This document shows, one piece after another, positions 18,387 through 28,279 of a stretch of 64,000 bases of DNA. This DNA is from Aeromicrobium chenweiae. Lineage in GTDB: Bacteria; Actinomycetota; Actinomycetes; Propionibacteriales; Nocardioidaceae. The notes beneath the pieces are model-generated. The model searched no databases, had not been told where the DNA came from, and saw only the letters and a program-made list of their open reading frames with translations. The stretch covers positions 3,038,001 through 3,102,000 of the forward strand of contig NZ_CP026952.1 in assembly GCF_003065605.1 (NCBI RefSeq). Direction: 5' to 3'. The position numbers and the translations under genes were made by a program. Positions within the stretch are counted from its first letter, which is position 1. Every line of letters begins with the position of its first letter.

Positions 18387-20525
18387 GTGTCGCGCTCCCG
18401 GTCTGCACTCGTCGTGCTACTTTTCGCCGCCCTTTTGGTGCCGATGCAGTCCGCCCAGGCGGCCTACACGGTGCTCTGCACGGGCTACTCGTCCTGCGTG
18501 AGCAAGGGCTACCCCCACGGCGGCTACGAGTCCCACAAGGGCACCAGCTACTGGAACATGTACACCGGCACGAACTGCACCAACTACGTCGCGTACCGCC
18601 TGGTGACGACCAACGGGATGCCCAACAAGCGGCCGAAGTCCGGCGTCGGCAACGCGCGCGACTGGGGCACGGCGATGTCGTCGGTCACCGACAGCAAGCC
18701 CGTGGTCGGGTCGGTCGCCTGGTGGGGCAAGACCGGCAACCACGTCGCGTACGTCGAGAAGGTCGTGTCGTCGACCGAGATCCTCGTCTCGGAGTCCAAC
18801 TGGAGCGGCTCGTTCGACTGGCGCCGCATCACCAAGTCCGGCAGCGGGTGGCCGGACGGCTTCATCCACTTCGCGGATCCCAAGACCGCCACTCCCAAGA
18901 TCGTCAACGAGTCCAAGCCCGCGATCCTGAGCGAGCCCCAGGTCGGCACGTCGATCAAGGCCTCCGGCGGCGTGTGGAGCCCCAAGGGCAACACGTACGC
19001 CTACCAGTGGCTCGCCGACGGCAAGGCGATCAGCGGCGCGACGGCCAAGACGTTCACCCCCACGGCGACCCAGGTCAGCAAGGACCTGACGGTCGCCGTG
19101 ACCGCCACCCGGCCCGGCTACTCCACCACGAAGGCTGTCTCGCCGGCGCGCGACGTGACCCCCGGCACCTTCGGCAGCTCCGCTCCCCCGGTCATCACCG
19201 GCGCCGCGCGTGTCGACTCCGCGCTCATCGCGTCGAGCGGCTCGTGGTCCCCCGCCGGGTCGTCCTACCAGTACCAGTGGTTCGCCGACGGAGTCGCGAT
19301 CCCCAAGGCGACCTCTGCCAGCTTCGTCCCCGGCGCCGCGCAGCTCGATCGCGCGATCACGGTGTCCGTCACCGCCGTCCGGGCCGGCTACGCGCGTCCC
19401 GCTGCCGTCCTGTCGGCGGCGACCGGGCCGGTGGCACACGGCACGCTGAGCTCCACGACGAAGCCGGTCGTGTCGGGGACCCCGCAGGTCGGCACGCCGC
19501 TCACCGCGTCGCCGGGCGGCTGGTCGCGAAGTGGCCTGACCTACGCGTACCAGTGGCTCGTCGGCGACGCCCTCGTCCCCGGTGCGACAGGTTCCACGTA
19601 CGTCCCCCGCGCGGGCGACCTCGACAAGACGGTGACCGTCCGGGTCACGGCCCGCCGCGACGGCTACACCGAGGCGGCGGCCGTGTCGGGCGCGACCACG
19701 AAGGTGGGTCGCGGCGTCCTGGCGATGCGTTCGCGCCCGACCGTCAGCGGCACGCCCCGCGTCGGGTCCAGGTTGACCGCCGGCCCGGGCACCTGGTCCT
19801 CGCCCGCAGCGTTCGCCTACCGCTGGTACGCCGCAGGGAAGGTGATCCCCGGGGCGACGGCGCGCACGTTCACGCCCACGCACCGTGAGCGGGGGCTCAA
19901 GATCCGCGTCCGGGTGACGGCCACGCAGACCGGCTACACCAGCGCGGCCTACTCCTCGGTCAACACCACGGCCGTCGCCACGGGCACGATCGCCGTGTCC
20001 GTCGCGCCCAAGGTCGTCGGCACCACACGTCGTGGCACGACGCTGACCGTCTCCCCGGGAACCCACACCCCCGCGGGCGCCTCGCTCCGGTACCAGTGGC
20101 TCCGCGATGGCAAGACCCTGTCCGGCGTGACCGCTCGGTCGCGCCGGGTCACCGCCAACGACCTGGGTCACCGGCTGTCCGTGAAGGTGACCTTCACCGC
20201 CGCCGGCTACTCCGCCCGGACGCTCACGACCGCGACGAGCGCCAAGGCGAAGGCCACGTCGACCCTGAAGGCCGGCGCCTCACGACCGGGCCGGGGCAAG
20301 GTGACCTTCGCGGTGCGCGTCAAGGCCTCCGGGGTCTCCGCGCCGTCAGGCAGCGTCACGGTCCACTACGGCTCGTCGCGGACCAGGACCGTCAAGGTCG
20401 TCAAGGGCCGGGCCGCCGTGAAGCTGACGGGACAGCCTGCGGGCGCCCAGGCGTACCGGTTCACGTACGGCGGGGCGTCGAAGGTCGCCTCGGCGACCTA
20501 CTCCCGCAGCGTGACGATCCGCTGA
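18387..20525 (+). CDS. Secreted CHAP-domain hydrolase with five Ig-like repeats
   Basis: 712 aa. Signal peptide 1-25 (SALVVLLFAALLVPMQ, cut after AQA). CHAP domain about 45-165 with the catalytic Cys64 (GTNCTNYVAYRL), His119 (WWGKTGNHVAYVEK) and Asn138 (SESNW). CHAP enzymes cut peptidoglycan as amidases or endopeptidases. From residue 170 about five repeats of 87-90 residues follow, each with the pattern P-x-V-x-G-x-P-x-V-G, a W and YQWL.DG, then about 60 residues of a different beta module. The repeats are probably a spacer or wall anchor. The subtilase at 10.3 kb carries one repeat of the same kind. Confidence 0.88.
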   Translation: MSRSRSALVVLLFAALLVPMQSAQAAYTVLCTGYSSCVSKGYPHGGYESHKGTSYWNMYTGTNCTNYVAYRLVTTNGMPNKRPKSGVGNARDWGTAMSSVTDSKPVVGSVAWWGKTGNHVAYVEKVVSSTEILVSESNWSGSFDWRRITKSGSGWPDGFIHFADPKTATPKIVNESKPAILSEPQVGTSIKASGGVWSPKGNTYAYQWLADGKAISGATAKTFTPTATQVSKDLTVAVTATRPGYSTTKAVSPARDVTPGTFGSSAPPVITGAARVDSALIASSGSWSPAGSSYQYQWFADGVAIPKATSASFVPGAAQLDRAITVSVTAVRAGYARPAAVLSAATGPVAHGTLSSTTKPVVSGTPQVGTPLTASPGGWSRSGLTYAYQWLVGDALVPGATGSTYVPRAGDLDKTVTVRVTARRDGYTEAAAVSGATTKVGRGVLAMRSRPTVSGTPRVGSRLTAGPGTWSSPAAFAYRWYAAGKVIPGATARTFTPTHRERGLKIRVRVTATQTGYTSAAYSSVNTTAVATGTIAVSVAPKVVGTTRRGTTLTVSPGTHTPAGASLRYQWLRDGKTLSGVTARSRRVTANDLGHRLSVKVTFTAAGYSARTLTTATSAKAKATSTLKAGASRPGRGKVTFAVRVKASGVSAPSGSVTVHYGSSRTRTVKVVKGRAAVKLTGQPAGAQAYRFTYGGASKVASATYSRSVTIR

Positions 20526-20957
20526 TCAGGCGGCCGAGTCGAAGACGACCCGCCACCGCCCGCCGCTCTTCTCGACGTCGTACGACTCGTCCGGGGTGCC
20601 GTTGCCCCACGTGATGGTGACCGTCGAGCTGCTCCCGTTGACCGGGCCGGCCTCGTAGACGACGTCATCGAGGTCGATCCCCTCGTCGGCGAACGAGTCC
20701 TTGGCCGAGCGGACGACCTCGCAGTCGACCGCCGACGGCGTCACGACGACCTTGCGCATCCCCCGGCAGTCACCGGCGTCGAGCGCTCGCATCATCGCGT
20801 CGACCGCGGCGGCCGGGCCCGTGGGCGGCGTCCGTGGTCCCCCGGTGGTGGGGGTGGCCGACCGGGCGGAGGTGGCGGGCGTCTCGGGATCCGAGGAGCC
20901 GCCGGACCCGCAGGCGGCCACGAGCACGAGGGCGGCGACTGCGAGGAGGCGTCTCAT
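20526..20957 (-). CDS. Small putative lipoprotein
   Basis: 143 aa from the ATG at 20957. The signal peptide MRRLLAVAALVLVAACGS has a lipobox with Cys16. After a Gly/Ser/Pro/Thr linker comes one compact alpha+beta domain (MMRALDAGDCRGMRKVV to GGRWRVVFDS) that resembles the NTF2-like/DUF4878 cone fold. No catalytic residues stand out. Its stop abuts the stop of the convergent CHAP gene, and map lies 4 bases downstream. Confidence 0.7.
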   Translation of the reverse strand: MRRLLAVAALVLVAACGSGGSSDPETPATSARSATPTTGGPRTPPTGPAAAVDAMMRALDAGDCRGMRKVVVTPSAVDCEVVRSAKDSFADEGIDLDDVVYEAGPVNGSSSTVTITWGNGTPDESYDVEKSGGRWRVVFDSAA

Positions 20958-20961
20958 CGCC

Positions 20962-21774
20962 TCAGTCTCCCCCATAGGGGACGCCGAGCTCGGCCAGGCG
21001 CGCCTTGCCGCCGTCGAGCGCGGTCAGCACCCAGGCACCCGTGTCGGTGAGGGTGAACGTGTTCTCGTAGTGCGCCGCCCACGAGCCGTCGGTCGTGACG
21101 ACCGTCCAGTCGTCGGCGAGCGTGCGGGTGTTCGCGCCCCCGAGCGTCACCATCGGCTCGACGGCCAGCGCCAGTCCCTTGACGAGCTTCGGCCCCCGGC
21201 GCGGCTTGCCGTAGTTGTGCACGTCCGGCGCCTGGTGCATCTCCGAGCCGATGCCGTGGCCCGTGTAGCCCTCGACGATGCCGTAGTCCCCCGCCGCGTC
21301 GATCGTCGTCTCGATCGCGTGGCTGATGTCCGAGACCCGGCCGCCCAGACGCGCGGCGGCGATCCCCCGCCACATCGACTCCTCGGTGACCCGCATGAGC
21401 TCGAGGACCTCGTCGGGCACCTCGCCGATCGCGACGGTCGTGGCGGCGTCGCCGTGCCAGCCGTCGACGATCGCACCGCAGTCGATCGAGATGATGTCGC
21501 CGTCGCGCAGCACCCGGGACCCCGGGATGCCGTGCACGACCTCGTCGTTGACCGAGGTGCAGATGACGCCCGTGAACCCGTGGTATCCCAAAAAGTTCGA
21601 CGTCGCCCCGCGCGAGCGGATGTGATCGTGGGCGAGGGCGTCGAGATCACCGGTGGTGACGCCGGCCACCGCGGCCGACCTCAGCAGCTCGAGCGTCTCA
21701 CCGACGACCAGACCGGCCGCCCGCATCGTCTGGATCTGGGCGGGGGTCTTGATCTCGATGCCGCGATCGAACAT
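20962..21774 (-). CDS. map: Methionine aminopeptidase, type I
   Basis: 270 aa from the ATG at 21774 (MFDRGIEIKTPAQIQTMRAA). It removes the initiator methionine. The five metal ligands are all visible: both Asp in SIDCGAIVDGWHGDAATT, His in GYTGHGIGSEMH, Glu in LAVEPMVTLG and Glu in HYENTFTLTDTG. It follows adk by 16 bases as the last gene of secY-adk-map. infA, often next, is 4 kb away here. Confidence 0.96.
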   Translation of the reverse strand: MFDRGIEIKTPAQIQTMRAAGLVVGETLELLRSAAVAGVTTGDLDALAHDHIRSRGATSNFLGYHGFTGVICTSVNDEVVHGIPGSRVLRDGDIISIDCGAIVDGWHGDAATTVAIGEVPDEVLELMRVTEESMWRGIAAARLGGRVSDISHAIETTIDAAGDYGIVEGYTGHGIGSEMHQAPDVHNYGKPRRGPKLVKGLALAVEPMVTLGGANTRTLADDWTVVTTDGSWAAHYENTFTLTDTGAWVLTALDGGKARLAELGVPYGGD

Positions 21775-21790
21775 CAGCGGGTGCGCGCTC

Positions 21791-22354
21791 CTAGGACGGG
21801 AGGGCGTCGGCGATGCGGCGGGACACCTCGTCCACGTCACCCACGCCGTCGACCTGGATGAGCAGCCCACGAGAGCCGTAGACCTCGAGCAGCGGCGCCG
21901 TCTCGGAGGTGTAGACCTCCTGACGGTGCCGGATGACGTCCTCGGTGTCGTCGACCCGTCCGCTCGTCTCGGCACGCTTCAGCAGGCGCTGGATGAGCTC
22001 CTCGGGATCGACCACGAGCTCGATGACGCCGTCGAGCGACGCACCCAGCTCCTCGAGGATCTCGTCGAGGGTGTGCACCTGGCCGACCGTGCGCGGGTAG
22101 CCGTCGAGGATGAATCCCTCGCGGGCGTCGTCCTGCGCCAGCCGGTCCTTGACCATCGCGTTGGTGACCTCGTCCGGGACGTACTCGCCCGCGTCGGAGT
22201 ACCGCTGCGCGGTCCTGCCCAGCTCGGTCTGCTGCTGGATGTTGGCCCGGAAGATGTCCCCGGTCGAGATGTGCGCCCCACCGATGCGCTCGGCCAGGCT
22301 CACGGCCTGCGTACCCTTGCCCGCGCCCGGCGGGCCCATGATGAGGAGGCGCAT
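21791..22354 (-). CDS. adk: Adenylate kinase
   Basis: 187 aa. ATP + AMP to 2 ADP. P-loop [10 protein letters not shown] at residues 7-16, AMP site with STGDIFRAN and [10 protein letters not shown], and a short LID ([18 protein letters not shown]) without a zinc knuckle, as in other Actinobacteria. Its ATG shares one base with the secY stop (TAATG), which indicates translational coupling. Confidence 0.97.
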   Translation of the reverse strand: MRLLIMGPPGAGKGTQAVSLAERIGGAHISTGDIFRANIQQQTELGRTAQRYSDAGEYVPDEVTNAMVKDRLAQDDAREGFILDGYPRTVGQVHTLDEILEELGASLDGVIELVVDPEELIQRLLKRAETSGRVDDTEDVIRHRQEVYTSETAPLLEVYGSRGLLIQVDGVGDVDEVSRRIADALPS

Positions 22355-23658
22355 TACTTGAGGAACCCTTCGTAGTTGCGCTGCTGCAGCTGGCTCTCGA
22401 TCTGCTTGACCGTGTCCAGGCCCACGCCGACGATGATCAGCAGAGTCGTGCCGCCGAACGGGAAGTTCTGGCTGGCACCGATGGCCGCGATGGCGATCAT
22501 CGGGATGAGCGCGATCAGGCCGAGGTAGAGGGCTCCGGGGGCCGTGATGCGGCTGAGGACGTACGCGAGGTAGTCCTGCGTCGGCCGTCCCGCGCGGATG
22601 CCCGGGATGAAGCCGCCGTACTTGCGCATGTTGTCGGCGACCTCCTCGGGGTTGAACGTGATCGACACGTAGAAGTACGTGAAGAACACGATCAGCAGGA
22701 AGAAGGTGGCCATGTAGAGCGGGTGGTCGCCGCGGACGAAGTTGTCGTTGATCCACGTCGCCCAGGAGGCGCCCGAGTTGAACTGGGCCATCAGCGCCGG
22801 CAGGTACATCAGGCTCGAGGCGAAGATGACCGGGATGATGCCGGCCTGGTTGACCTTGAGCGGGATGTACGTCGAGGAGCCGCCGAACATGCGGCGTCCC
22901 ACCATGCGCTTGGCGTACTGCACCGGGATGCGGCGCTGAGCCTGCTCGATGAAGATCACGCCCGCGACGATCAGCAGGCCGATCAGGACCACGAGGGTGA
23001 ACGTCGTCCAGCCCTTGGTCTCCTTGATCTGCCACATCGCGCCGGGGAAGGTCGCCACGACCTGCGTGAAGATGAGGATCGACATGCCGTTGCCGACGCC
23101 GCGGTCGGTGATGAGCTCGCCGAGCCACATGATGACCGCGGTGCCCGCGACCATCGTCAGCACGATCAGCAGGAACGACCAGATGCTGTCGGGGTTGTAC
23201 AGCAGCGGCCCGGTCTCGGACCCGCCGAACAGGTTGCCGCTGCGGGCGAGCGCCACGATGCCGGTCGCCTGCAGGATCGCCAGGCCCAGCGTGAGGTAGC
23301 GGGTGTACTGGGTGATCTTCGTCTGCCCGGACTGGCCCTCCTTCTTGAGGGCCTCCAGACGTGGGATCACCACGACGAGCAGCTGCAGGATGATGCTCGC
23401 GGTGATGTACGGCATGATGCCGAGCGCGAACACGGTCAGCTGGAGCAGCGCGCCGCCGGAGAAGACGTTGATGAGCGCGAAGAGGCTGCTGTTGTCGCCC
23501 GACGAGGCGGCCTCCACGGAGTCCTGCACGTTGCCGACGTTGATGCCGGGAGCCGGCATCGTGGAGCCGAGACGGAACAGGACGATGACGAACAGGACGA
23601 AGAGGATCTTCTTCCGCAGGTCGGGCGTTCGAAATGCGTGGACGAAGGCGCTGAGCAC
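22354..23658 (-). CDS. secY: Preprotein translocase subunit SecY
   Basis: 434 aa, ten membrane segments. The plug/lateral-gate region starts [13 protein letters not shown], and the cytoplasmic loop [20 protein letters not shown] and the C-terminal [20 protein letters not shown] are typical. It forms the SecYEG pore. A 123-base gap with two hairpins separates it from rplO, and an extended -10 suggests it also has its own promoter. Confidence 0.97.
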   Translation of the reverse strand: MLSAFVHAFRTPDLRKKILFVLFVIVLFRLGSTMPAPGINVGNVQDSVEAASSGDNSSLFALINVFSGGALLQLTVFALGIMPYITASIILQLLVVVIPRLEALKKEGQSGQTKITQYTRYLTLGLAILQATGIVALARSGNLFGGSETGPLLYNPDSIWSFLLIVLTMVAGTAVIMWLGELITDRGVGNGMSILIFTQVVATFPGAMWQIKETKGWTTFTLVVLIGLLIVAGVIFIEQAQRRIPVQYAKRMVGRRMFGGSSTYIPLKVNQAGIIPVIFASSLMYLPALMAQFNSGASWATWINDNFVRGDHPLYMATFFLLIVFFTYFYVSITFNPEEVADNMRKYGGFIPGIRAGRPTQDYLAYVLSRITAPGALYLGLIALIPMIAIAAIGASQNFPFGGTTLLIIVGVGLDTVKQIESQLQQRNYEGFLK

Positions 23659-23699
23659 CGCGGTCCTCCTCGTGCACTGGAGTGATCGATGTGAACGGA

Positions 23700-23719
23700 C
23701 AAAAACGGGCTCTCGCCCG
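23700..23719 (-). terminator. Second hairpin with T-tract in the rplO-secY gap
   Basis: On the minus strand the stem CGGGC, loop GAGA and stem GCCCG are followed by TTTTT, the form of an intrinsic terminator. It lies 41 bases before secY. It could be an attenuator for secY-adk-map or the 5' end structure of a secY transcript. Confidence 0.5.
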
Positions 23720-23726
23720 CGTGCTG

Positions 23727-23735
23727 ACTCTAACA
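23727..23735 (-). promoter_or_regulatory. Extended -10 element in front of secY
   Basis: On the minus strand TGTTAGAGT contains the TG of an extended -10 and TAGAGT. It lies between two hairpins, about 70 bases before the secY start. No -35 match was found. Confidence 0.35.
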
Positions 23736-23748
23736 GCCAGCAAAACAG

Positions 23749-23776
23749 CCGGGGCAGGGCTCTCGCCCTGCCCCGG
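23749..23776 (-). terminator. Strong hairpin after rplO
   Basis: A perfect 12-bp stem (ccggggcagggc / gccctgccccgg) with a four-base loop starts 6 bases after the rplO stop. On the minus strand it is followed by CTGTTTTG. It is a likely full or partial end point of the S10/spc transcript. Confidence 0.65.
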
Positions 23777-23781
23777 ACACG

Positions 23782-24225
23782 TCAGCCAAGAATGGTGACG
23801 CTGCCGCCTGCTGCTTCGATCTTGGTCTTGGCCGAGGCGGAGAACTTGTCCGCCGTGACCTGGACCTTGACGTTGATGTCGCCCTGACCGAGGACCTTGA
23901 CGGGACGACCCTTGCGGACCGCTCCGTTGGCGACCAGCGACGCGACGTCGATGTCACCACCCTCGGGGTAGAGCTCCTGGATGCGATCCAGGTTGACGAC
24001 CTGGTACTCCTCGCGGAACGGGTTCTTGAACCCCTTCAGCTTCGGCAGGCGCATGTGGATGGGAACCTGTCCACCCTCGAAGCCGACGGGAACCTGGTAG
24101 CGGGCAGCGGTGCCCTTGGTTCCACGACCGGCGGTCTTGCCCTTCGAGCCCTCACCGCGACCCACACGGGTCTTCGCGGTCTTGGCCCCGGGGGCCGGGC
24201 GCAGGTGATGCAGCTTGAGCGCCAT
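23782..24225 (-). CDS. rplO: 50S ribosomal protein L15
   Basis: 147 aa. The Gly/Arg/Lys-rich N-terminus ([20 protein letters not shown]) winds into 23S rRNA, and [20 protein letters not shown] and the C-terminal alpha/beta part are normal. It is 2 bases after rpmD and is followed by a strong hairpin. Confidence 0.97.
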   Translation of the reverse strand: MALKLHHLRPAPGAKTAKTRVGRGEGSKGKTAGRGTKGTAARYQVPVGFEGGQVPIHMRLPKLKGFKNPFREEYQVVNLDRIQELYPEGGDIDVASLVANGAVRKGRPVKVLGQGDINVKVQVTADKFSASAKTKIEAAGGSVTILG

Positions 24226-24227
24226 GA

Positions 24228-24410
24228 TCAGTCCACCTCCTTGACGTCGACGAGGTGCGGGATGGACGTCGCCATGCCGCGGATCTCGGGACGATCCTCA
24301 ACGACGACCACGTCGCCGATCTTCTTCAGACCGAGCGAGCGCAGCGTGTCGCGCTGGTTCTGCTTGCGTCCGATGCCGGACTTGGTCTGGGTCACCTGGA
24401 GCTTGGCCAT
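24228..24410 (-). CDS. rpmD: 50S ribosomal protein L30
   Basis: 60 aa, usual length. [20 protein letters not shown] and [20 protein letters not shown] define it. Its ATG overlaps the rpsE stop by one base. Confidence 0.96.
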   Translation of the reverse strand: MAKLQVTQTKSGIGRKQNQRDTLRSLGLKKIGDVVVVEDRPEIRGMATSIPHLVDVKEVD

Positions 24411-25024
24411 CAGACACCTGCCCCGGCGTCAGCCTTGGCCTTGGCCTCGGCGATGCCCTCGCGACCGGCCCGCAGGAGCGCCGCCGGAGCGACCTCCTCG
24501 ACCGTCAGACCGCGACGCTGTGCGACGGCCTCGGGCGACTCGAGCATGCGCAGGGCCGCAACCGTGGCGTGCACGATGTTGATCGCGTTGGACGAGCCGA
24601 GCGACTTCGACAGGACGTCGTGGACGCCGGCCGCCTCGAGCACCGCGCGCACCGGGCCACCGGCGATGACGCCGGTACCGGGCGATGCGGGACGCAGGAA
24701 GACGACGCCAGCCGCCTTCTCGCCCTGCACCGGGTGCGGGATGGTGCCCTGGATGCGCGGGACGCGGAAGAAGGACTTCTTGGCCTCTTCGACGCCCTTC
24801 GCGATCGCGGTCGGGACTTCCTTCGCCTTGCCGTAGCCGATGCCGACCTGGCCGTCGCCGTCGCCGACGATCACCAGAGCGGTGAAGCTGAAGCGACGAC
24901 CGCCCTTGACGACCTTGGCGACACGGTTGATCGTGACGACCTTCTCGATGTACTGCGACTTCTCGGCGCCCCGGTCGTTACGACCGCGTCCGCCTCCGCC
25001 TCCGCGGCGCTGCTGCCCGCTCAT
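24410..25024 (-). CDS. rpsE: 30S ribosomal protein S5
   Basis: 204 aa. The double-stranded RNA-binding part [20 protein letters not shown] and the C-terminal fold with [20 protein letters not shown] are clear. S5 sits at the mRNA entry site and affects decoding accuracy. The first 25 residues are a Gly/Arg-rich extension. It lies between rplR (43-base gap) and rpmD. Confidence 0.97.
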   Translation of the reverse strand: MSGQQRRGGGGGRGRNDRGAEKSQYIEKVVTINRVAKVVKGGRRFSFTALVIVGDGDGQVGIGYGKAKEVPTAIAKGVEEAKKSFFRVPRIQGTIPHPVQGEKAAGVVFLRPASPGTGVIAGGPVRAVLEAAGVHDVLSKSLGSSNAINIVHATVAALRMLESPEAVAQRRGLTVEEVAPAALLRAGREGIAEAKAKADAGAGV

Positions 25025-25067
25025 GCGGCACTCCTCACGTTTGAGAGAAATTCAGTGTTGATGGTCA

Positions 25068-25451
25068 TCAGAACTCCAGCCCACCCTCGCGGGCGCCATC
25101 GGCCAGTGCCGCGACGCGACCGGCGTACTTGTTGCCGGCGCGGTCGAAGACGACCGACTCGACACCAGCAGCCTTGGCGCGGTCGGCCACGAGCTCGCCG
25201 ACGCGCTTGGCCTTGGCCGTCTTGTCGTCGCTCGAGGAGCGCAGGTCGGCCTCCATCGTCGACGCAGACGCGAGGGTGTGTCCCTCGAGGTCGTCGACGA
25301 CCTGGGCAACCATGTGCTTGCTCGAGCGCGTGATGACCAGGCGCGGACGCTCTGCCGAGCCCTGGATCTTCTTGCGACCACGGATCTGGCGGCGCAGACG
25401 CGACGCGGTACGACCCTTGGTGCTCTTGTTGTGCCTGATCGAGATAGCCAT
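25068..25451 (-). CDS. rplR: 50S ribosomal protein L18
   Basis: 127 aa. It binds 5S r[23 protein letters not shown] and [20 protein letters not shown] with [20 protein letters not shown] are the family blocks. It starts 3 bases after rplF. Confidence 0.97.
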   Translation of the reverse strand: MAISIRHNKSTKGRTASRLRRQIRGRKKIQGSAERPRLVITRSSKHMVAQVVDDLEGHTLASASTMEADLRSSSDDKTAKAKRVGELVADRAKAAGVESVVFDRAGNKYAGRVAALADGAREGGLEF

Positions 25452-25454
25452 GGG

Positions 25455-25997
25455 CTACTTACCAGCCTTTCCGACCTTGCGGCGGACGTGTTCGCCGGCA
25501 TAGCGCACACCCTTGCCCTTGTAGGGCTCGGGCTTGCGGATCTTGCGGATGTTCGCTGCGACCTCACCGACGGCCTGCTTGTCGATGCCGTGGACGGCGA
25601 ACTTGGTGGGCGACTCGACCGAGAACGTGATGCCCTCGGGAGCCTTGACGGGCACCGGGTGGCTGAAGCCGAGCGCGAACTCGAGGTCAGTCGGGCCCTT
25701 GGCCGCGACGCGGTAACCGACGCCGACGATCTCGAGCTTCTTCTCGTAGCCCTCGGTGACACCGATGACCATGTTGCTGATCAGGGTGCGGGAGAGGCCG
25801 TGGAGCGCCTTGCTCTTGCGCTCGTCGTTCGGACGCTCGATCGCGAGCGTGCCGTCATCGTCCTTGCGGACCGTGATCGGCTCGGCGACGGTGTGCGTGA
25901 GCTCGCCCTTCGGACCCTTGACGCGAACGTCCTGGCCCTCGATGGTGACCTCGACGCCCGAGGGAACCGTGACGGGAATCTTGCCAATGCGTGACAT
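25455..25997 (-). CDS. rplF: 50S ribosomal protein L6
   Basis: 180 aa from the ATG at 25997 ([19 protein letters not shown]). Two repeated domains, with the C-terminal motif [17 protein letters not shown] that binds 23S rRNA near the factor site. Spacing to rpsH is 14 bases. Confidence 0.97.
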   Translation of the reverse strand: MSRIGKIPVTVPSGVEVTIEGQDVRVKGPKGELTHTVAEPITVRKDDDGTLAIERPNDERKSKALHGLSRTLISNMVIGVTEGYEKKLEIVGVGYRVAAKGPTDLEFALGFSHPVPVKAPEGITFSVESPTKFAVHGIDKQAVGEVAANIRKIRKPEPYKGKGVRYAGEHVRRKVGKAGK

Positions 25998-26011
25998 GTG
26001 TCGGACCTCTC

Positions 26012-26419
26012 TCACCAGACGTAGGCGAGGACTTCTCCGCCTACGCCCTTCTGGTTGGCCTGGCGGTCCGTGAGCAGACCCTGGCTGGTCGAGATGATCG
26101 CGACGCCCAGTCCGCCGAGGACCTTGGGCAGGCCCGTGGACTTGGCGTAGACGCGCAGACCCGGCTTGCTGATGCGCCGGATGCCGGCGATCGAGCGCTC
26201 GCGGTGCGGGCCGTACTTCAGGGTGATGGTCAGCGTCTTGCCGACCTCGCCCTCCTTGGGCTCGGCGACGTCGATCGACGTGATGTAGCCCTCCTGCTTC
26301 AGGATCTCGGCGACGCCGGCCTTCAGCTTGGAGTAGGGCATCGACACGCTGTCGTGGTAAGCCTGATTGCCGTTGCGGACACGCGTGAGCATGTCTGCGA
26401 TCGGATCGGTCATTGTCAT
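26012..26419 (-). CDS. rpsH: 30S ribosomal protein S8
   Basis: 135 aa. It binds the central 16S domain and in E. coli represses the spc operon. [20 protein letters not shown] and the C-terminal [20 protein letters not shown] are typical. The ATG at 26419 was used. A second ATG two codons later (26413) fits the family equally well. Neither has a strong ribosome binding site. Confidence 0.96.
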   Translation of the reverse strand: MTMTDPIADMLTRVRNGNQAYHDSVSMPYSKLKAGVAEILKQEGYITSIDVAEPKEGEVGKTLTITLKYGPHRERSIAGIRRISKPGLRVYAKSTGLPKVLGGLGVAIISTSQGLLTDRQANQKGVGGEVLAYVW

Positions 26420-26498
26420 GAGTGTGTGTTTTCCATTCCTGCCGTGGTTTCCTGCCGCGTGGTGCGAGAGGACCTTCGACTGTCAAAAAGGTGGGTGG

Positions 26499-26684
26499 TT
26501 ACCAGGAGCTCTTGGTGATGCCCGGCAGCTCACCGCGGTGTGCCATCTCGCGAAGGCAGATGCGGCAGAGGCCGAACTTCTTGTACACCGAGCGCGGACG
26601 ACCACAACGCTGGCAGCGGGTGTAACCGCGGACCGCGAACTTCGGCTTGCGAGCGGCCTTGACCTTGAGTCCAGTCTTCGCCAT
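26499..26684 (-). CDS. rpsZ: 30S ribosomal protein S14 type Z (zinc-binding)
   Basis: 61 aa, the short form. Two CxxC pairs (RCQRCGR and LCRICLR) form the zinc site. High-GC Gram-positives often carry a second, longer zinc-free S14 elsewhere. None is in this window. It starts one base after the rplE stop. A 79-base gap precedes rpsH. Confidence 0.97.
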   Translation of the reverse strand: MAKTGLKVKAARKPKFAVRGYTRCQRCGRPRSVYKKFGLCRICLREMAHRGELPGITKSSW

Positions 26685-26685
26685 G

Positions 26686-27246
26686 TCAGTTCTCCTTGTA
26701 GGGGAAGCCGAGCAGCTTGAGCAGCGCGCGCCCCTCGTCGTCGTTGGTCGCCGTCGTGACGACCGTGATGTCCATGCCGCGCGAGCGGTCGATCTTGTCC
26801 TGGTCGATCTCGTGGAACATGACCTGCTCGGTCAGACCGAACGTGTAGTTGCCGCGGCCGTCGAACTGCTTGGGGCTCAGACCACGGAAGTCGCGGATGC
26901 GGGGCAGCGCGAGCGTCAGCAGACGATCGAGGAACTCCCACATGCGGTCGCCACGCAGCGTGACGTGCGTGCCGATCGGCATGCCCTCACGCAGCTTGAA
27001 CTGCGCGATGGACTTGCGGGCCTTGGTGACCTGCGGCTTCTGACCCGTGATGGCCGTGAGGTCGCGGATGGCGCCCTCGATCAGCTTGCCGTCGCGGGCG
27101 GCCTCGCCGACGCCCATGTTGACGACGATCTTGGTGAGGCCGGGAACCTGCATGACGTTGTCGTAGTCGAACTGCTCGCGCAGAGCCGGAAGGATCTCCT
27201 CGCGGTAGCGCGTCTTGAGACGGGGGGCCGTCTGTGTCTCGCTCAT
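26686..27246 (-). CDS. rplE: 50S ribosomal protein L5
   Basis: 186 aa. 5S rRNA-binding and P-site-contacting protein. Motifs: [40 protein letters not shown] and [20 protein letters not shown]. Two bases separate it from rplX. Confidence 0.97.
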   Translation of the reverse strand: MSETQTAPRLKTRYREEILPALREQFDYDNVMQVPGLTKIVVNMGVGEAARDGKLIEGAIRDLTAITGQKPQVTKARKSIAQFKLREGMPIGTHVTLRGDRMWEFLDRLLTLALPRIRDFRGLSPKQFDGRGNYTFGLTEQVMFHEIDQDKIDRSRGMDITVVTTATNDDEGRALLKLLGFPYKEN

Positions 27247-27248
27247 TC

Positions 27249-27611
27249 TCAGATCTCCTTTCCGGTCTTCTTGGCGATGCGAACGCTGCGCTGGGCGCTG
27301 TACGTGGATCCGTCGGGACGCGTCTTGGTGACGTCGTCGCGGCGGTAGCCGACGCGGGTCGGCTCCTTGTCAGCGAGCAGCATGACGTTCGAGATGTGGA
27401 TGGGGGCTTCGCTGGTGATGATGCCACCGGATCCTGCGCCACCGGCCTGCGTCGGCTTGGTGTGGCGCTTGATGCGGTTGACGCCCTCGACGATCACGCG
27501 CTCGTGCTCCGCGATCACCTCGATGACGGCGCCAGTGACGCCCTTGTCCTTGCCAGCGATGACCTTGACCTGGTCACCCTTGCGAATGCTGACGGTGCCT
27601 TTGCGGGCCAT
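27249..27611 (-). CDS. rplX: 50S ribosomal protein L24
   Basis: 120 aa from the ATG at 27611. The KOW motif ([19 protein letters not shown]) is at the N-terminus, followed by [13 protein letters not shown] and HISNVMLL. It starts assembly of the 50S subunit. Tightly packed with rplN (1-base gap) and rplE. Confidence 0.97.
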   Translation of the reverse strand: MARKGTVSIRKGDQVKVIAGKDKGVTGAVIEVIAEHERVIVEGVNRIKRHTKPTQAGGAGSGGIITSEAPIHISNVMLLADKEPTRVGYRRDDVTKTRPDGSTYSAQRSVRIAKKTGKEI

Positions 27612-27612
27612 G

Positions 27613-27981
27613 TCAGAGCACCTCCGGTGCGAGAGAGATGATGCGCATGAACTTCTTGTCGCGAAGCTCACGGCCGACGGGGCCGAAGATGCGCGTTCCG
27701 CGCGGGTCTCCGTCCGCCTTGAGGATGACGGCTGCGTTCTCGTCGAACTTGATGTACGAGCCATCGGGACGACGGCGCTCCTTGACGGTGCGCACGACGA
27801 CAGCCTTGACGACGTCACCCTTCTTGACGTTTCCGCCGGGGATCGCGTCCTTGACAGTGGCGACGATCGTGTCGCCGATGCCTGCATAGCGCCGGCCTGA
27901 GCCACCGAGGACACGGATGCAGAGGATTTCCTTCGCACCGGTGTTGTCGGCGACCTTGAGTCGAGACTCCTGTTGAATCAT
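27613..27981 (-). CDS. rplN: 50S ribosomal protein L14
   Basis: 122 aa, exactly the family length. [20 protein letters not shown] and [20 protein letters not shown] are diagnostic. It lies at the subunit interface near L19. Ten bases after rpsQ. Confidence 0.98.
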   Translation of the reverse strand: MIQQESRLKVADNTGAKEILCIRVLGGSGRRYAGIGDTIVATVKDAIPGGNVKKGDVVKAVVVRTVKERRRPDGSYIKFDENAAVILKADGDPRGTRIFGPVGRELRDKKFMRIISLAPEVL

Positions 27982-27991
27982 CTGTCGTCTC

Positions 27992-28279
27992 CTACTTGGC
28001 CTTCTCGAGGATCTCGACGATGCGCCAACGCTTGGTCGCCGAGAGCGGACGGGTCTCCATGATGAGGACCCGGTCGCCGATGCCGGCAGCGTTGGACTCG
28101 TCGTGAGCCTTGAGCTTCATGTTGCGACGCAGGACCTTGCCGTAGAGCGCGTGCTTGACGCGGTCCTCGACGTTGACCACGACGGTCTTGTCCATCTTGT
28201 CGCTGACGACAAGACCCTCGCGGGTCTTGCGAGCGGTGCGTTCGGTCACTGCCTCGTCCTTCTGGTTCTTGTCGGTCAT
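27992..28279 (-). CDS. rpsQ: 30S ribosomal protein S17
   Basis: 95 aa. OB-fold protein. [20 protein letters not shown] and [20 protein letters not shown] are the conserved blocks, and the first 15 residues are an acidic extension. Its ATG overlaps the rpmC stop by 4 bases (ATGA). Confidence 0.97.
   Translation of the reverse strand: MTDKNQKDEAVTERTARKTREGLVVSDKMDKTVVVNVEDRVKHALYGKVLRRNMKLKAHDESNAAGIGDRVLIMETRPLSATKRWRIVEILEKAK

Noticed and set aside
21791..23743. 650-codon frame that would fuse adk to an upstream Arg/His-rich sequence
   Set aside because: The N-terminal part is the shifted frame of secY. adk starts at the ATG overlapping the secY stop.
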